A stretch of 64,000 nt of DNA, taken from the NCBI RefSeq assembly GCF_051401765.1, contig NW_027480568.1, forward strand, positions 310,001 to 374,000, written 5' to 3'. Made by a program: the position numbers and the translations under genes. The notes under the pieces are model-generated. The model did no database searches and was not told where the DNA came from. It was given only the letters and a program-made list of their open reading frames with translations. Position 1 is the first letter of the stretch; the number at the start of each line of letters is the position of its first letter. Below, piece by piece: positions 28,091-41,030 of the stretch. The stretch comes from Calliopsis andreniformis. Taxonomy: Eukaryota; Arthropoda; Insecta; Hymenoptera; Andrenidae.

Positions 28091-30334
28091 TTGAGGATTG
28101 AGAATTGAAGATTGAGGATTGAGTATTGGGGGTTGTGGATTGAGGACGAGGACTGAGGGTTGAGTATTGATGTTTGAGGTCTGAGGATTGAGGATTGAGG
28201 ATTGAGAATTGAGGATTGAGGATTGAGGATTGAAGATTGAGAATTGGGTATTGAGGATTGAAGAATGAGGATTGAGGATTGAGGATTGAGGATTGAGGAT
28301 TGAAGACTGAGTGCTGATGTTTGAGTGATGAGAATTGATGTTTGTGGATAGAGATTTGAAGATTGCAGATTGAGTATTGAGTATTGAAGGCTGTGAATTG
28401 ATGATATTCTCTTGAGGATTGAGGATTGACAACTGATTGTTGAGGACTGAGGGCTGAAGGTTGAGGATTCAGGATTGAGGATTCAGGACTGTGGATTGAG
28501 GATTGAGGATTGAGAATTGAAGATTGAGGATTGAGTATTGGGGGTTGTGGATTGAGGACGAGGACTGAGGGTTGAGTATTGATGTTTGAGGTCTGAGGAT
28601 TGAGGGTTGAGGATTGAGAAATGAGGATTGAGGATTGAAGATTGAGGATTGGGTACTGAGGATTGAAGAATGAGGATTGAGTATTGAGTATTGAGGATTG
28701 AGGATTGAGGATTGAGGATTGAAGATTGAGGATTCGGTATTGAGGATTGAAGAATGAGGATTGAGTATTGAGTATTGAGAATTGAGGATTGAAGATTGAG
28801 TATTGAGGATTGAAGATTGACGATTGAGGATTGAGGATTGAGGATTGGGGATTGAGGATTGAGGATTGAGGATTGAAGATTGAGTATTGGGTATTGAAGA
28901 TTGAGGATTGACGATTGAGGATTGTGGATTGTGGATTGAAGATTGAGTACTGAGGATTGAAGATTAAGATTGAGGATTGAGGATTGAGGATTGAGGATTG
29001 AGGATTGAGGATTGAAGATTGAGTATTGAGGATTGAAGATTGAGGATTGAGGATTGAGGATTGAGGATTGAGGATTGAGGATTGAGGATTGCGGATAGAA
29101 GATTGAGGATTGGGTATTGCGGATTGAACATTGAGGATTGAGAATTGAGGATTGAGGATTGAGGACTGAAGATTGAATATTGATGATTTAATATTGAGGA
29201 TTGAGGATTGATGGTTGTGGATTGAGGACGAGGACTGAGGGTTGACTACTGCTGTTTGAGGTCTGAGGATTGAGGATTGAGGATTGAGAATTGAGGATTG
29301 AGGATTGAGCATTGAAGATTGAGAATTGGGTATTGAGGATTGAAGAATGAGGATTGAGGATTGAGGATTGAGTATTGGGGGTTGTGGATTGAGGACGAGG
29401 ACTGAGGGTTGAGTATTGATGTTCGAGGTCTGAGGATTGAGGGTTGAGGATTGAGAATTGAGGATTGAGGATTGAAGATTGAGGATTGGGTATTGAGGAT
29501 TGAAGAATGAGGATTGAGTACTGAGTATTGAGGATTGAGGATTGAAGATTGAGTATTGAGCATTGAATATTGACGATTGAGGATTGAGGATTGAGGATTG
29601 AGGATTGAGGATTGAGGATTGAGGATTGAAGATTGAGTATTGAGGATTGAAGATTGAGGATTGAGGATTGAGGTTTGAGGATTGAGGATTGAAGATTGAG
29701 TACTGAGGATTGAAGATTAAGATTGAGGATTGATGATTGAGGATTGAGGATTGAAGGTTGAGGATTGGGGACTGAGTATTGAGGGTTGAGTGATGAGAAT
29801 TGATGCTTGTGGATAGAGGTCTGAAGATTGCAGATTGAGTATTGAGTATTGAAAACTGTGAATTGAGGATATTCTATTGAGGATTGAAGATTGACAACTG
29901 ATTGTTGAGGACTTAGGGCTGAAGATTGAGGATTCAAGGTTGAGGATTCAGGATTGGTGTTTGAGGACTGAGGATTGAGGATTGAGGATTGAGGATTGAG
30001 GATTGAGGATTGAAGACTGAGGATTGGGTATTGAGGATTGAACATTGAGGATTGAGTGTTGAGGATAGAGGACTGAGGATTGAGGATTGAAGGTTGAATA
30101 TTAATGACTGTATATTGAGGATTGAGGATTGAGGGTTGTGGATTGAGGACGAGGACTGAGGGTTGAGTATTGATGTTTGAAGTCTGAGGATTCAGGATTG
30201 AAGATTGAGTATTGAGGATAGAAGATTGAGGATTGAGGATTGTCGATTAAGGATTGAGGATGAGGTCTGAGGGTTGAGGATTGAGGTTTGAGGACTGAGG
30301 ACTGAGGATTGAGGATTGAGAATTGAGGACTGAG
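28091..30334 (+). repeat. Diverged partial copy of about 23.74-25.6 kb
   Basis: From about 28,330 to 30,040 the variant order follows about 23,740-25,520 with offsets falling from about 4,589 to 4,519 (a 70-bp loss, ten heptamers). Landmarks near 28,340 and 29,804 correspond to 23,751 and 25,284. The end of the block (about 30,040-30,300) resembles about 12.49-12.76 kb and 5.17-5.4 kb, with the GAATATTAATGACTG variant near 30,096. It is thus another mosaic. No gene is present. Confidence 0.72.
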
Positions 30335-33300
30335 GATTGAGGATTGAGAATTGAGGATTGAGGATTGAGGATTGAAGATTGAGGATTGGGTATTGAGGAT
30401 TGAAGAATGAGGATTGAGGATTGAGGATTGAGGATTGAGGATTGAAGATTGAGTATTGAGCATTGCAGCCTGACGATTGAGGATTCAGGATTGAGGATTG
30501 AGGATTGAGGATGGAGGATTGAAGATTGAGTATTGAGGATCGAAGACTGGGGATCGAGGACTGAGGATTGAGGATTGAAGATTGAGGATTGAAGAATGAG
30601 GATTGAGGATTGAAGATTGAGTATTGAGGATTGAAGGTTGAGGATTGATGATTGAGGATTCAGCATTGAGTATTGAAGATTGAGTACTGAGGATTGAAGA
30701 TTAAGGTTGAGGATTGAGGATTGAGGGTTGAGGATTGAGGATTGAGGATTGAAGATTGAGGATTGCGTATTGAGGATAGAGCATTGAGGATTGAGTATTG
30801 GGGTATTGAGGATTGAGGATTGAGGATTGAAGATTGAATATTGATGATTGAAGGTTGAGGATCGAGGATTGAGGGTTGTGGATTGAGTACGAGGACTGAG
30901 GGTTGAGTATTGATGGTTGAGGTCTGAGGGTTGAGGATTGAGGATTGAGGATTGATGATTGAGGATTCAGGATTGAGGATTGAAGATTGAGGATTGGGTA
31001 TTGAGGATTGAAGAATGAGGATTGAGGATTGAGGGTTGAGGATTGAGGATTGAAGATTGAGTATTGAGGATTGAAGGTTGACGATTGAGGATTGAGGATT
31101 GAGGATTGAGGATTGAGGATTGAGGATTGAGGATTGAAGGTTGAGTATTGAGGATTGAAGATTGAGGATTGTGGATTGAGGATTGACGATTGATAATTGA
31201 AGATTGAGGATTGAGGATTGAGGATTGAGGATTGAGGATTGAAGATTGAGGATTGGGTATTGATGATTGAAGAATGAGGATTGAGTATTGAGTATTGAGT
31301 ATTGAGGATTGAAGATTGAGTATTGAGGATTGAAGATTGACGATTGAGGATTGAGGATTGAGGATTGAGGATTGGGGATTGAGGATTGAGGATTGAAGGT
31401 TGAGTATTGGGGATTGAAGATTGAGGATTGAGGATTGAGGATTGAGGATTGAGGATTGAAGATTGAGTACTGAGGATTGAAGATTAAGATTGAGGATTGA
31501 GGATTGAGGATTGAGGATACAAGATTGAGTATTGAGGATTGAAGATTGAGGATTGAGGATTGAGGATTGGGGATTGAGGATAGGAGATTGAGTACTGAGG
31601 ATTGAAGATTATGATTGACGATTGAGGATTGAGGATTGAGGATTGAGGATTGAGGATTGAGGATTGAAGATTGAGGATTGCGTATTGAGGATAGAACATT
31701 GAGGATAGAGGATTGAGTATTGAGGATTGAGAATTGAGGATTTAAGATTGAATATTGATGATTGAAGATTGAGGATCGAGGATTGAGGGTTGTGGATTGA
31801 GGACGAGGACTGAGGGTTGAGTATTGATGTTTGAGGTCTGAGGATTGAGGATTGAGGATTGAGAATTGAGGATTGAGGATTGAGGATTGAAGATTGAGGA
31901 TTGGGTGTTGAAGATTGAAGAATGAGGATTGAGGATTGAGGATTGAGGATTGAGGATTGAGGATTGAAGATTGAGTATTGAGGATTGAATATTGAGGATT
32001 GAGGATTGAGGATTGAGCATTGAAGATTGAGGATTGCGGATAGAAGATTGAGGATTGGGTATTGCGGATTGAACATTGAGGATTGAGGATTGAGGATTGA
32101 GGATTGAGGACTGAAGATTGAATATTGATGATTGAATATTGAGGATTGAGGATTGATGGTTGTGGATTGAGGACGAGGACTGAGGGTTGAGTATTGCTGT
32201 TTGAGGTCTGAGGATTGAGGATTGAGGATTGAGAATTGAGGATTGAGGATTGAGGATTGAAGATTGAGAATTGGGAATTCAGGATTGAAGAATGAGTATT
32301 GAGGATTGAGGATTGAGTATTGAGGATTGAAGACTGAGTGTTGAGGGTTGAGTGATGAGAATTGATGTTTGTGGATAGAGATTTGAAGATTGCAGATTGA
32401 GTATTGAGTATTGAAAACTGTGAATTGATGATATTCTCTTGACGATTGAGGATTGACAACTGATTGTTGAGGACTGAGGGCTGAAGGTTGAGGATTCAGG
32501 ATTGAGGATTCAGGATTGTGGATTGAGGATTGAGGATTGAGATTTGAAGATTGAGGATTGAGTATTGGGGGTTGTGGATTGAGGACGAGGACTGAGGGTT
32601 GAGTATTGATGTTTGAAGTCTGAGGATTGAGGTTTGAGGATTGAGAATTGAGGATTGAGGATTGAAGATTGAGGATTGGGTACTGAGGATTGAAGAATGA
32701 GGATTGAGTATTGAGTATTGAGCATTGAGGATTGAGGATTGAGGATTGAAGATTGAGGATTAGGTATTGAGGATTGAAGAATGAGGATTGAGTATTGAGT
32801 ATTGAGGATTGAGGATTGAAGATTGAGTATTGAGGATTGAAGATTGACGATTGAGGATTGAGGATTGAGGATTGAGGATTGAGGATTGAGGATTGAGGAT
32901 TGAAGATTGAGTATTGGGTATTGAAGATTGAGGATTGACGATTGAGGATTGTGGATTGAGGATTGAAAATTGAGTACTGAGGATTGAAGATTAAGATTGA
33001 GGATTGAGGATTGAGGATTGAGGATTGAGGATTGAGGATTGAAGATTGAGTATTGAGGATTGAAGATTGAGGATTGAGGATTGAGGATTGAGGATTGAGG
33101 ATTGAAGATTGAGTATTGAGGATTGAAGATTGAGGATTGAGGATTGAGGATTGAGGATTGAGGATTGAGGATTGAGGATTGCGGATAGAAGATTGAGGAT
33201 TGGGTATTGCGGATTGAACATTGAGGATTGAGGATTGAGGTTTGAGGATTGAGGACTGAAGATTGAATATTGATGATTGAATATTGAGGATTGAGGATTG

Positions 33301-36038
33301 ATGGTTGTGGATTGAGGACGAGGACCGAGGGTTGACTACTGCTGTTTGAGGTCTGAGGATTGAGGATTGAGGATTGAGAATTGAGGATTGAGGATTGAGC
33401 ATTGAAGATTGAGAATTGGGTATTGAGGATTGAAGAATGAGGATTGAGGATTGAGGATTGAGGATTGAGGATTGAGGATTGAGTATTGGGGGTTGTGGAT
33501 TGAGGACGAGGACTGAGGGTTGAGTATTGATGTTCGAGGTCTGAGGATTGAGGGTTGAGGATTGAGAATTGAGGATTGAGGATTGAAGATTGAGGATTGG
33601 GTATTGAGTATTGAAGAATGAGGATTGAGTACTGAGTATTGAGGATTGAGGATTGAAGATTGAGTATTGAGCATTGAATATTGACGATTGATGATTGAGG
33701 ATTGAGGATTGAGGATTGAGGATTGAGGATTGAGGATTGAAGATTGAGTATTGAGGATTGAAGATTGAGGATTCAGGATTGAGGATTGAGGATTGAGGAT
33801 TGAGGATTGAGGATTGAAGGCTGAATATTGATGAATGAAGATTGAGGATTGAGGATTGAGGGTTGTGGATTGAGAACGAGGACTGACGGTTGAGTGTTGA
33901 TGCCTGAGGTCTGAGGATTGAGGATTGAGGATTGCGAACTGAGGATTGAGGATTGAGGATTGAAGATTGAGGATTGGGTATTGAGGATTGAAGAATGTGA
34001 ATTGAAGAATGAGGATTGGGGATTGAGAATTGAGGATTGAGGATTGAATATTGAGTATTGAGGATTGAATATTGAGGATTGAGGATTGAGGATTGAGGAT
34101 TGAGGATTGAGGATTGAAGATGGAGTATTGAGGATTGAAGATTGAGGATTGAGGATTGAGGATTGAGGATTGAGGATTGAGGATTTAGGATTGAAGAATG
34201 AGGATTGAGGATTGAAGATTGAGGATTGGGTATTGAGGATTGAGGATTGAGGATTGAAGATTGAGGATAGGGTATTGAGGATTGAAGAATGATGATTGAG
34301 GATTGAGGATTGAGGATTGAGGATTGAATATTGAGTATTGAGGATTGAAGATCGACTATTGAGGATTGCGAATTGAGGATTGAGGGTTGGGGATTGAGGA
34401 TTGAAGATTGAGTATTGAGGATTGAAGGTTGAGGATTGTGGATTGAGGATTGAGGGTTGAGGCTTGTATATTGAGGATTGGGGACTGAGTGTTGAGGGTT
34501 GAGTGATGAGGATTGATGTTTGTGGATAGAGATTTGAAGATTGCAGGTTGAGTATTGAGTATTGAAATCTGTGAAATCATGATATTCTATTGAGGATTGA
34601 GGATGCACCACTGATTGTTGAGGACTGAGTGTTGAAGATTGAGGATTCAGGATTGAGGATTCATGATTGAGGTTTGAGGACTGAGGATTGAGGATTGAGG
34701 ATTGAGGATTGAGGATTGGGGATTGAGGATTGCGAATTGAAGATTCAGTATTGAGGATTGAAGATTCAGAATTGAGGATGAGGATTGAACATCGAATACT
34801 GAGTGTTGAGGGTTGAGTGATGAGAATTTATGTTTCTGGATAGAGATTTGAAGATTGCAGATTGGGTATTGAGTATTGAAAACTGTGAATTGAGGATATT
34901 CTATTGAGGATTGAGGATTGACAACTGAATGTTGAGGACTGAGGGCTGAAGATTGGGATTCAGGATTGAGGATTCAGAATTGAGGTTTGAGGACTGAGGA
35001 TTGAGGATTGAAGATTGAGGATGAGGGCTGAGGGTTGAGGATTGAGGTTTGAGGACTAAGGACAGAGGATTGAGGATTGAGAATTGAGGATTGAGGATTG
35101 AGGACTGAAGATTAAGGATAGGGTATTGAGGATTGAAGAATGATGATTGAGGATTGAAGAATGATGATTGAGGATTATGGATTGAGAATTGAGGATTGAA
35201 TATTGAGTATTGAGGATTGAAGACCGACTATTGAGGTTTGCGGATTGAGGATTGAGGGTTGGGGATTGAGGATTGAAGATTGAGTATTGAGGATTGAAGG
35301 TTGAGGATTGTGGATTGAGGATTGAGGCTTGAATATTGAGGATTGGGGACTGAGTGTTGAGGGTTGAGTGATGAGGATTGATGTTTGTGGATAGAGATTT
35401 GAAGATTGCAGGTTGAGTATTGAGTATTGAAAACAGTGAAATCATGAAATTCTATTGAGGATTGAGGATGGACCACTGATTGTTGAGGACTGAGGGCTGA
35501 AGATTAAGGATTCAGGATTGAGGATTCAGGATTGAGGTTTGAGGACTGAGGATTGAGGATTGAGGATTGAGGATTGAGGATTGAGGAATGAGGATTGAGA
35601 ATTGAGGATTGAGGATTGAGGATTGAAGATTGAGGATTGGCTGTTGAGGATTGAACATTGAGGATTGAGGATTGAGGATTGAGGATTGAATATTGATGAA
35701 TGAAGATTGAGGATTGAGGATTGAATGTCGTGGATTTAGGGCGAGGACTGAGGGTTGATTATTGATACTTGAGGCCAGAGGATTGAGGATTGAGGGTTGC
35801 GAATTGAGGATTGAGGATTTAAGATTGAGGATTGGGTATTGAGGATTGAAGAATGAGGATTGAGGATTGAGGACAGAGGATTGAGGATTGAAGATTGAGT
35901 ATTGAGGATTGAAGATTGACGATTGAGGATTGCGGATAGAGGATTGAGGATTGAGGATTTAGGATTGAGGATTGAGGATTGAGTATTGAGGATTGAAGAT
36001 TGAGGATTGAGGATTGAGGATTGAGGATTGAAGATTAA
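30335..36038 (+). repeat. 5.7-kb higher-order unit, copy 1
   Basis: This is the first copy of a tandem duplication with a period of 5,704 bp, falling to 5,703 after an extra G near 30,796. Checked pairs are CATTGCAGCC at 30,461 and 36,165, and GAATTC at 32,275 and 37,978. Homology begins at about 30,335 and 36,039. The block spans the change from left-type to right-type landmarks (about 33.78-33.82 kb). The longest open minus-strand frame of the window (31,609-34,611) lies here; it is purely heptad and I do not regard it as a gene. Landmarks lie near 32,367, 34,518, 34,831 and 35,384. Confidence 0.88.
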
Positions 36039-36050
36039 GATTGAGGATTG
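35112..36050 (+). repeat. 0.94-kb segment nearly identical to 52,619-53,557
   Basis: The segment matches 52,619-53,557 at a constant offset of 17,507 bp (2,501 heptamers), checked at AGACCGACTA (35,221 and 52,728), GAGGAATG (35,583 and 53,090) and GCGGATAGA (35,932 and 53,439). I noticed very few substitutions, one being CATGAAATTC against CGTGAAATTC near 35,450 and 52,957. The copies are far apart with unrelated block order between them, so this is a dispersed rather than a tandem duplication within the array. The end of the segment overlaps the junction of the two 5.7-kb units by a few heptamers. Confidence 0.82.
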
Positions 36051-38814
36051 AGAATTGAGGATTGAGGATTGAGGATTGAAGATTGAGGATTGGGTATTGA
36101 GGATTGAAGAATGAGGATTGAGGATTGAGGATTGAGGATTGAGGATTGAAGATTGAGTATTGAGCATTGCAGCCTGACGATTGAGGATTCAGGATTGAGG
36201 ATTGAGGATTGAGGATGGAGGATTGAAGATTGAGTATTGAGGATCGAAGACTGGGGATCGAGGACTGAGGATTGAGGATTGAAGATTGAGGATTGAAGAA
36301 TGAGGATTGAGGATTGAAGATTGTGTATTGAGGATTGAAGGTTGAGGATTGATGATTGAGGATTCAGCATTGAGTATTGAAGATTGAGTACTGAGGATTG
36401 AAGATTAAGGTTGAGGATTGAGGATTGAGGGTTGAGGATTGAGGATTGAGGATTGAAGATTGAGGATTGCGTATTGAGGATAGAGCATTGAGGATTGAGT
36501 ATTGAGTATTGAGGATTGAGGATTGAGGATTGAAGATTGAATATTGATGATTGAAGGTTGAGGATCGAGGATTGAGGGTTGTGGATTGAGTACGAGGACT
36601 GAGGGTTGAGTATTGATGGTTGAGGTCTGAGGGTTGAGGATTGAGGATTGAGGATTGATGATTGAGGATTCAGGATTGAGGATTGAAGATTGAGGATTGG
36701 GTATTGAGGATTGAAGAATGAGGATTGAGGATTGAGGGTTGAGGATTGAGGATTGAAGATTGAGTATTGAGGATTGAAGGTTGACGATTGAGGATTGAGG
36801 ATTGAGGATTGAGGATTGAGGATTGAGGATTGAGGATTGAAGGTTGAGTATTGAGGATTGAAGATTGAGGATTGTGGATTGAGGATTGACGATTGAGGAT
36901 TGAAGATTGAGGATTGAGGATTGAGGATTGAGGATTGAGGATTGAAGATTGAGGATTGGGTATTGATGATTGAAGAATGAGGATTGAGTATTGAGTATTG
37001 AGGATTGAGGATTGAAGATTGAGTATTGAGGATTGAAGATTGACGATTGAGGATTGAGGATTGAGGATTGAGGATTGGGGATTGAGGATTGAGGATTGAA
37101 GGTTGAGTATTGGGGATTGAAGATTGAGGATTGAGGATTGAGGATTGAGGATTGAGGATTGAAGATTGAGTACTGAGGATTGAAGATTAAGATTGAGGAT
37201 TGAGGATTGAGGATTGAGGATACAAGATTGAGTATTGAGGATTGAAGATTGAGGATTGAGGATTGAGGATTGGGGATTGAGGATAGGAGATTGAGTACTG
37301 AGGATTGAAGATTATGATTGACGATTGAGGATTGAGGATTGAGGATTGAGGATTGAGGATTGAGGATTGAAGATTGAGGATTGCGTATTGAGGATAGAAC
37401 ATTGAGGATAGAGGACTGAGTATTGAGGATTGAGAATTGAGGATTTAAGATTGAATATTGATGATTGAAGATTGAGGATCGAGGATTGAGGGTTGTGGAT
37501 TGAGGACGAGGACTGAGGGTTGAGTATTGATGTTTGAGGTCTGAGGATTGAGGATTGAGGATTGAGAATTGAGGATTGAGGATTGAGGATTGAAGATTGA
37601 GGATTGGGTGTTGAAGATTGAAGAATGAGGATTGAGGATTGAGGATTGAGGATTGAGGATTGAGGATTGAAGATTGAGTATTGAGGATTGAATATTGAGG
37701 ATTGAGGATTGAGGATTGAGCATTGAAGATTGAGGATTGCGGATAGAAGATTGAGGATTGGGTATTGCGGATTGAACATTGAGGATTGAGGATTGAGGAT
37801 TGAGGATTGAGGACTGAAGATTGAATATTGATGATTGAATATTGAGGATTGAGGATTGATGGTTGTGGATTGAGGACGAGGACTGAGGGTTGAGTATTGC
37901 TGTTTGAGGTCTGAGGATTGAGGATTGAGGATTGAGAATTGAGGATTGAGGATTGAGGATTGAAGATTGAGAATTGGGAATTCAGGATTGAAGAATGAGG
38001 ATTGAGGATTGAGGATTGAGTATTGAGGATTGAAGACTGAGTGTTGAGGGTTGAGTGATGAGAATTGATGTTTGTGGATAGAGATTTGAAGATTGCAGAT
38101 TGAGTATTGAGTATTGAAAACTGTGAATTGATGATATTCTCTTGAGGATTGAGGATTGACAACTGATTGTTGAGGACTGAGGGCTGAAGGTTGAGGATTC
38201 AGGATTGAGGATTCAGGATTGTGGATTGAGGATTGAGGATTGAGATTTGAAGATTGAGGATTGAGTATTGGGGGTTGTGGATTGAGGACGAGGACTGAGG
38301 GTTGAGTATTGATGTTTGAAGTCTGAGGATTGAGGTTTGAGGATTGAGAATTGAGGATTGAGGATTGAAGATTGAGGATTGGGTACTGAGGATTGAAGAA
38401 TGAGGATTGAGTATTGAGTATTGAGGATTGAGGATTGAGGATTGAGGATTGAAGATTGAGGATTAGGTATTGAGGATTGAAGAATGAGGATTGAGTATTG
38501 AGTATTGAGGATTGAGGATTGAAGATTGAGTATTGAGGATTGAAGATTGACGATTGAGGATTGAGGATTGAGGATTGAGGATTGAGGATTGAGGATTGAG
38601 GATTGAAGATTGAGTATTGGGTATTGAAGATTGAGGATTGACGATTGAGGATTGTGGATTGAGGATTGAAAATTGAGTACTGAGGATTGAAGATTAAGAT
38701 TGAGGATTGAGGATTGAGGATTGAGGATTGAGGATTGAGGATTGAAGATTGAGTATTGAGGATTGAAGATTGAGGATTGAGGATTGAGGATTGAGGATTG
38801 AGGATTGAGGATTG
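36039..38814 (+). repeat. 5.7-kb higher-order unit, copy 2, part before the deletion
   Basis: This follows copy 1 of the 5.7-kb unit at an offset of 5,704 then 5,703 up to about 38,814. There it jumps to the equivalent of 34,116 and continues at an offset of 4,698. Compared with copy 1 it therefore lacks 1,005 bp corresponding to about 33,110-34,115. The block at 41,031-43,735 keeps this interval, so loss in this copy is the simplest reading. All sequence here is left-type. The landmark is near 38,070. No gene. Confidence 0.85.
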
Positions 38815-40205
38815 AAGATGGAGTATTGAGGATTGAAGATTGAGGATTGAGGATTGAGGATTGAGGATTGAGGATTGAGGATTTAGGATTGAAGAATGAG
38901 GATTGAGGATTGAAGATTGAGGATTGGGTATTGAGGATTGAGGATTGAGGATTGAAGATTGAGGATAGGGTATTGAGGATTGAAGAATGATGATTGAGGA
39001 TTGAGGATTGAGGATTGAGGATTGAATATTGAGTATTGAGGATTGAAGATCGACTATTGAGGATTGCGAATTGAGGATTGAGGGTTGGGGATTGAGGATT
39101 GGAGATTGAGTATTGAGGATTGAAGGTTGAGGATTGTGGATTGAGGATTGAGGGTTGAGGCTTGTATATTGAGGACTGGGGACTGAGTGTTGAGGGTTGA
39201 GTGATGAGGATTGATGTTTGTGGATAGAGATTTGAAGATTGCAGGTTGAGTATTGAGTATTGAAATCTGTGAAATCATGATATTCTATTGAGGATTGAGG
39301 ATGCACCACTGATTGTTGAGGACTGAGTGTTGAAGATTGAGGATTCAGGATTGAGGATTCATGATTGAGGTTTGAGGACTGAGGATTGAGGATTGAGGAT
39401 TGAGGATTGAGGATTGGGGATTGAGGATTGCGAATTGAAGATTCAGTATTGAGGATTGAAGATTCAGAATTGAGGATGAGGATTGAACATCGAATACTGA
39501 GTGTTGAGGGTTGAGTGATGAGAATTTATGTTTCTGGATAGAGATTTGAAGATTGCAGATTGGGTATTGAGTATTGAAAACTGTGAATTGAGGATATTCT
39601 ATTGAGGATTGAGGATTGACAACTGAATGTTGAGGACTGAGGGCTGAAGTTTGGGATTCAGGATTGAGGATTCAGAATTGAGGTTTGAGGACTGAGGATT
39701 GAGGATTGAAGATTGAGGATGAGGGCTGAGGGTTGAGGATTGAGGTTTGAGGACTAAGGACAGAGGATTGAGGATTGAGAATTGAGGATTGAGGATTGAG
39801 GACTGAAGATTAAGGATTGGGTATTGAGGATCGAAGAATGAGGATTGAGGATTGAGGATTGAGGATTGAGGACTGAATATTGAGTATTGAGGATTGAAGA
39901 TTGACTATTGAGGATTGCGAATTGAGGATTGTGTATTGAGGATTGGGGATTGAAGATTGAGTATTGAGGATTGAAGGTTGAGGATTGTGGATTGAGGATT
40001 GAGGATTGAGGCTTGAATATTGAGGATTGGGGCTGAGTGTTGAGGGTTGAGTGATGAGAATTGATGTTTGTGGATAGAGATTCGAAGATTGCTGGTTGAG
40101 TATTGAGTATTGACAACTGTGAATTCATGATATTCTATTGAGGATTGAGGATTGAGGATTGAAGATGGAGTATTGAGGATTGAAGATTGAGGATTGAGGA
40201 TTGAG
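38815..40205 (+). repeat. Right-type 1.3-kb block, one of four or five copies
   Basis: The block recurs at about 42,338-43,735 (offset 3,524), at about 47,344-48,670 (a further 5,005-5,006) and in part at about 55.18-56.27 kb. Its first kilobase also equals about 34,116-35,112. It carries three landmark copies (near 39,214, 39,530 and 40,064) of three different subtypes in a fixed order. The third has GAATTC at 40,121, matched at 43,645 and 48,650. This three-landmark cassette is the most often amplified kilobase-scale module in the right half. Confidence 0.82.
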
Positions 40206-41030
40206 GATTGAGGATTGAGGATTGAGGATTGAGGATTGAGGATTGAGGATTGTGGATTGAGGATTGAGGATTGAAGATTGAGTATTGAGGAATAAAGATT
40301 CAGGATTGAGGATTGATGATTGAGGATTGAAGATTAAGATTGAGGATTGAGGATTGAGGATTGAGGATTGAGGATTGAGGATTGAGGATTGAAGATTGAG
40401 TATTGAGGATTGAAGATTGAGGATTGAGGATTGAGGATTGAGGATTGAGGATTGAAGATTGAGTACTGAGGATTGAAGATTAAGATTGAGGATTGAGGAT
40501 TGAGGACTGAGGATGGAGGATTGAGGATTGAAGGTTCAGTATTGAGGATTGAAGATTGAGTATTCAGGATTGAGGATTGAACATTGAGGACTGAGTGTTG
40601 AGGGTTGAGTCATGAGAATTGATGTTTGTGGATAGAAATTTGAAGATAGCAGATTGAGTATTGTGTATTGAAGACTGTGAAATGAGTATATTCTATTGAG
40701 GATTGAGGACTGACAACTGATTGTTGAGGACTGAGGACTGAAGGTTGAGGGTTCCGGATTGAGGATTCAGAATTGAAATTTGAGGACTGAGCATTGAGGA
40801 TTGAAGATTGAGTATTGAGGATTGAAGATTGAGAATTGAGGATTGAGGATTGAGGATTGAGGATTGAGGGTGAGGGCTGAGGGTAGAGGATTGAGGTTTG
40901 AGGACTGAGGACTGAGGATTGAGGATTGAGAATCGAGGATTGAGGATTGAGGGTTGAAGATTGAGGATTGGGTATTGAGGATTGAAGAATGAGGATTGAG
41001 GATTGAGGACAGAGGATTGAGGATTGAAGA
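40206..41030 (+). repeat. 0.8-kb block repeated at about 44.21-45.05 kb
   Basis: Variant order matches about 44,205-45,050 at an offset of 3,999 bp: the rare AATAAAG variant is at 40,291 and 44,290, and GCATTGAGGA at 40,791 and 44,790. It holds a landmark near 40,621 of the subtype with AAATGAGTATATTC, followed by GGGTTCCGGATTGAGG near 40,748. The latter module contains one of the few CCGG sites in the array. No gene. Confidence 0.78.

Noticed and set aside
40291..40297. AATAAAG as a polyadenylation-like signal
   Set aside because: It is a single variant heptamer repeated in the paired block at 44,290 and not associated with any transcript-like sequence.
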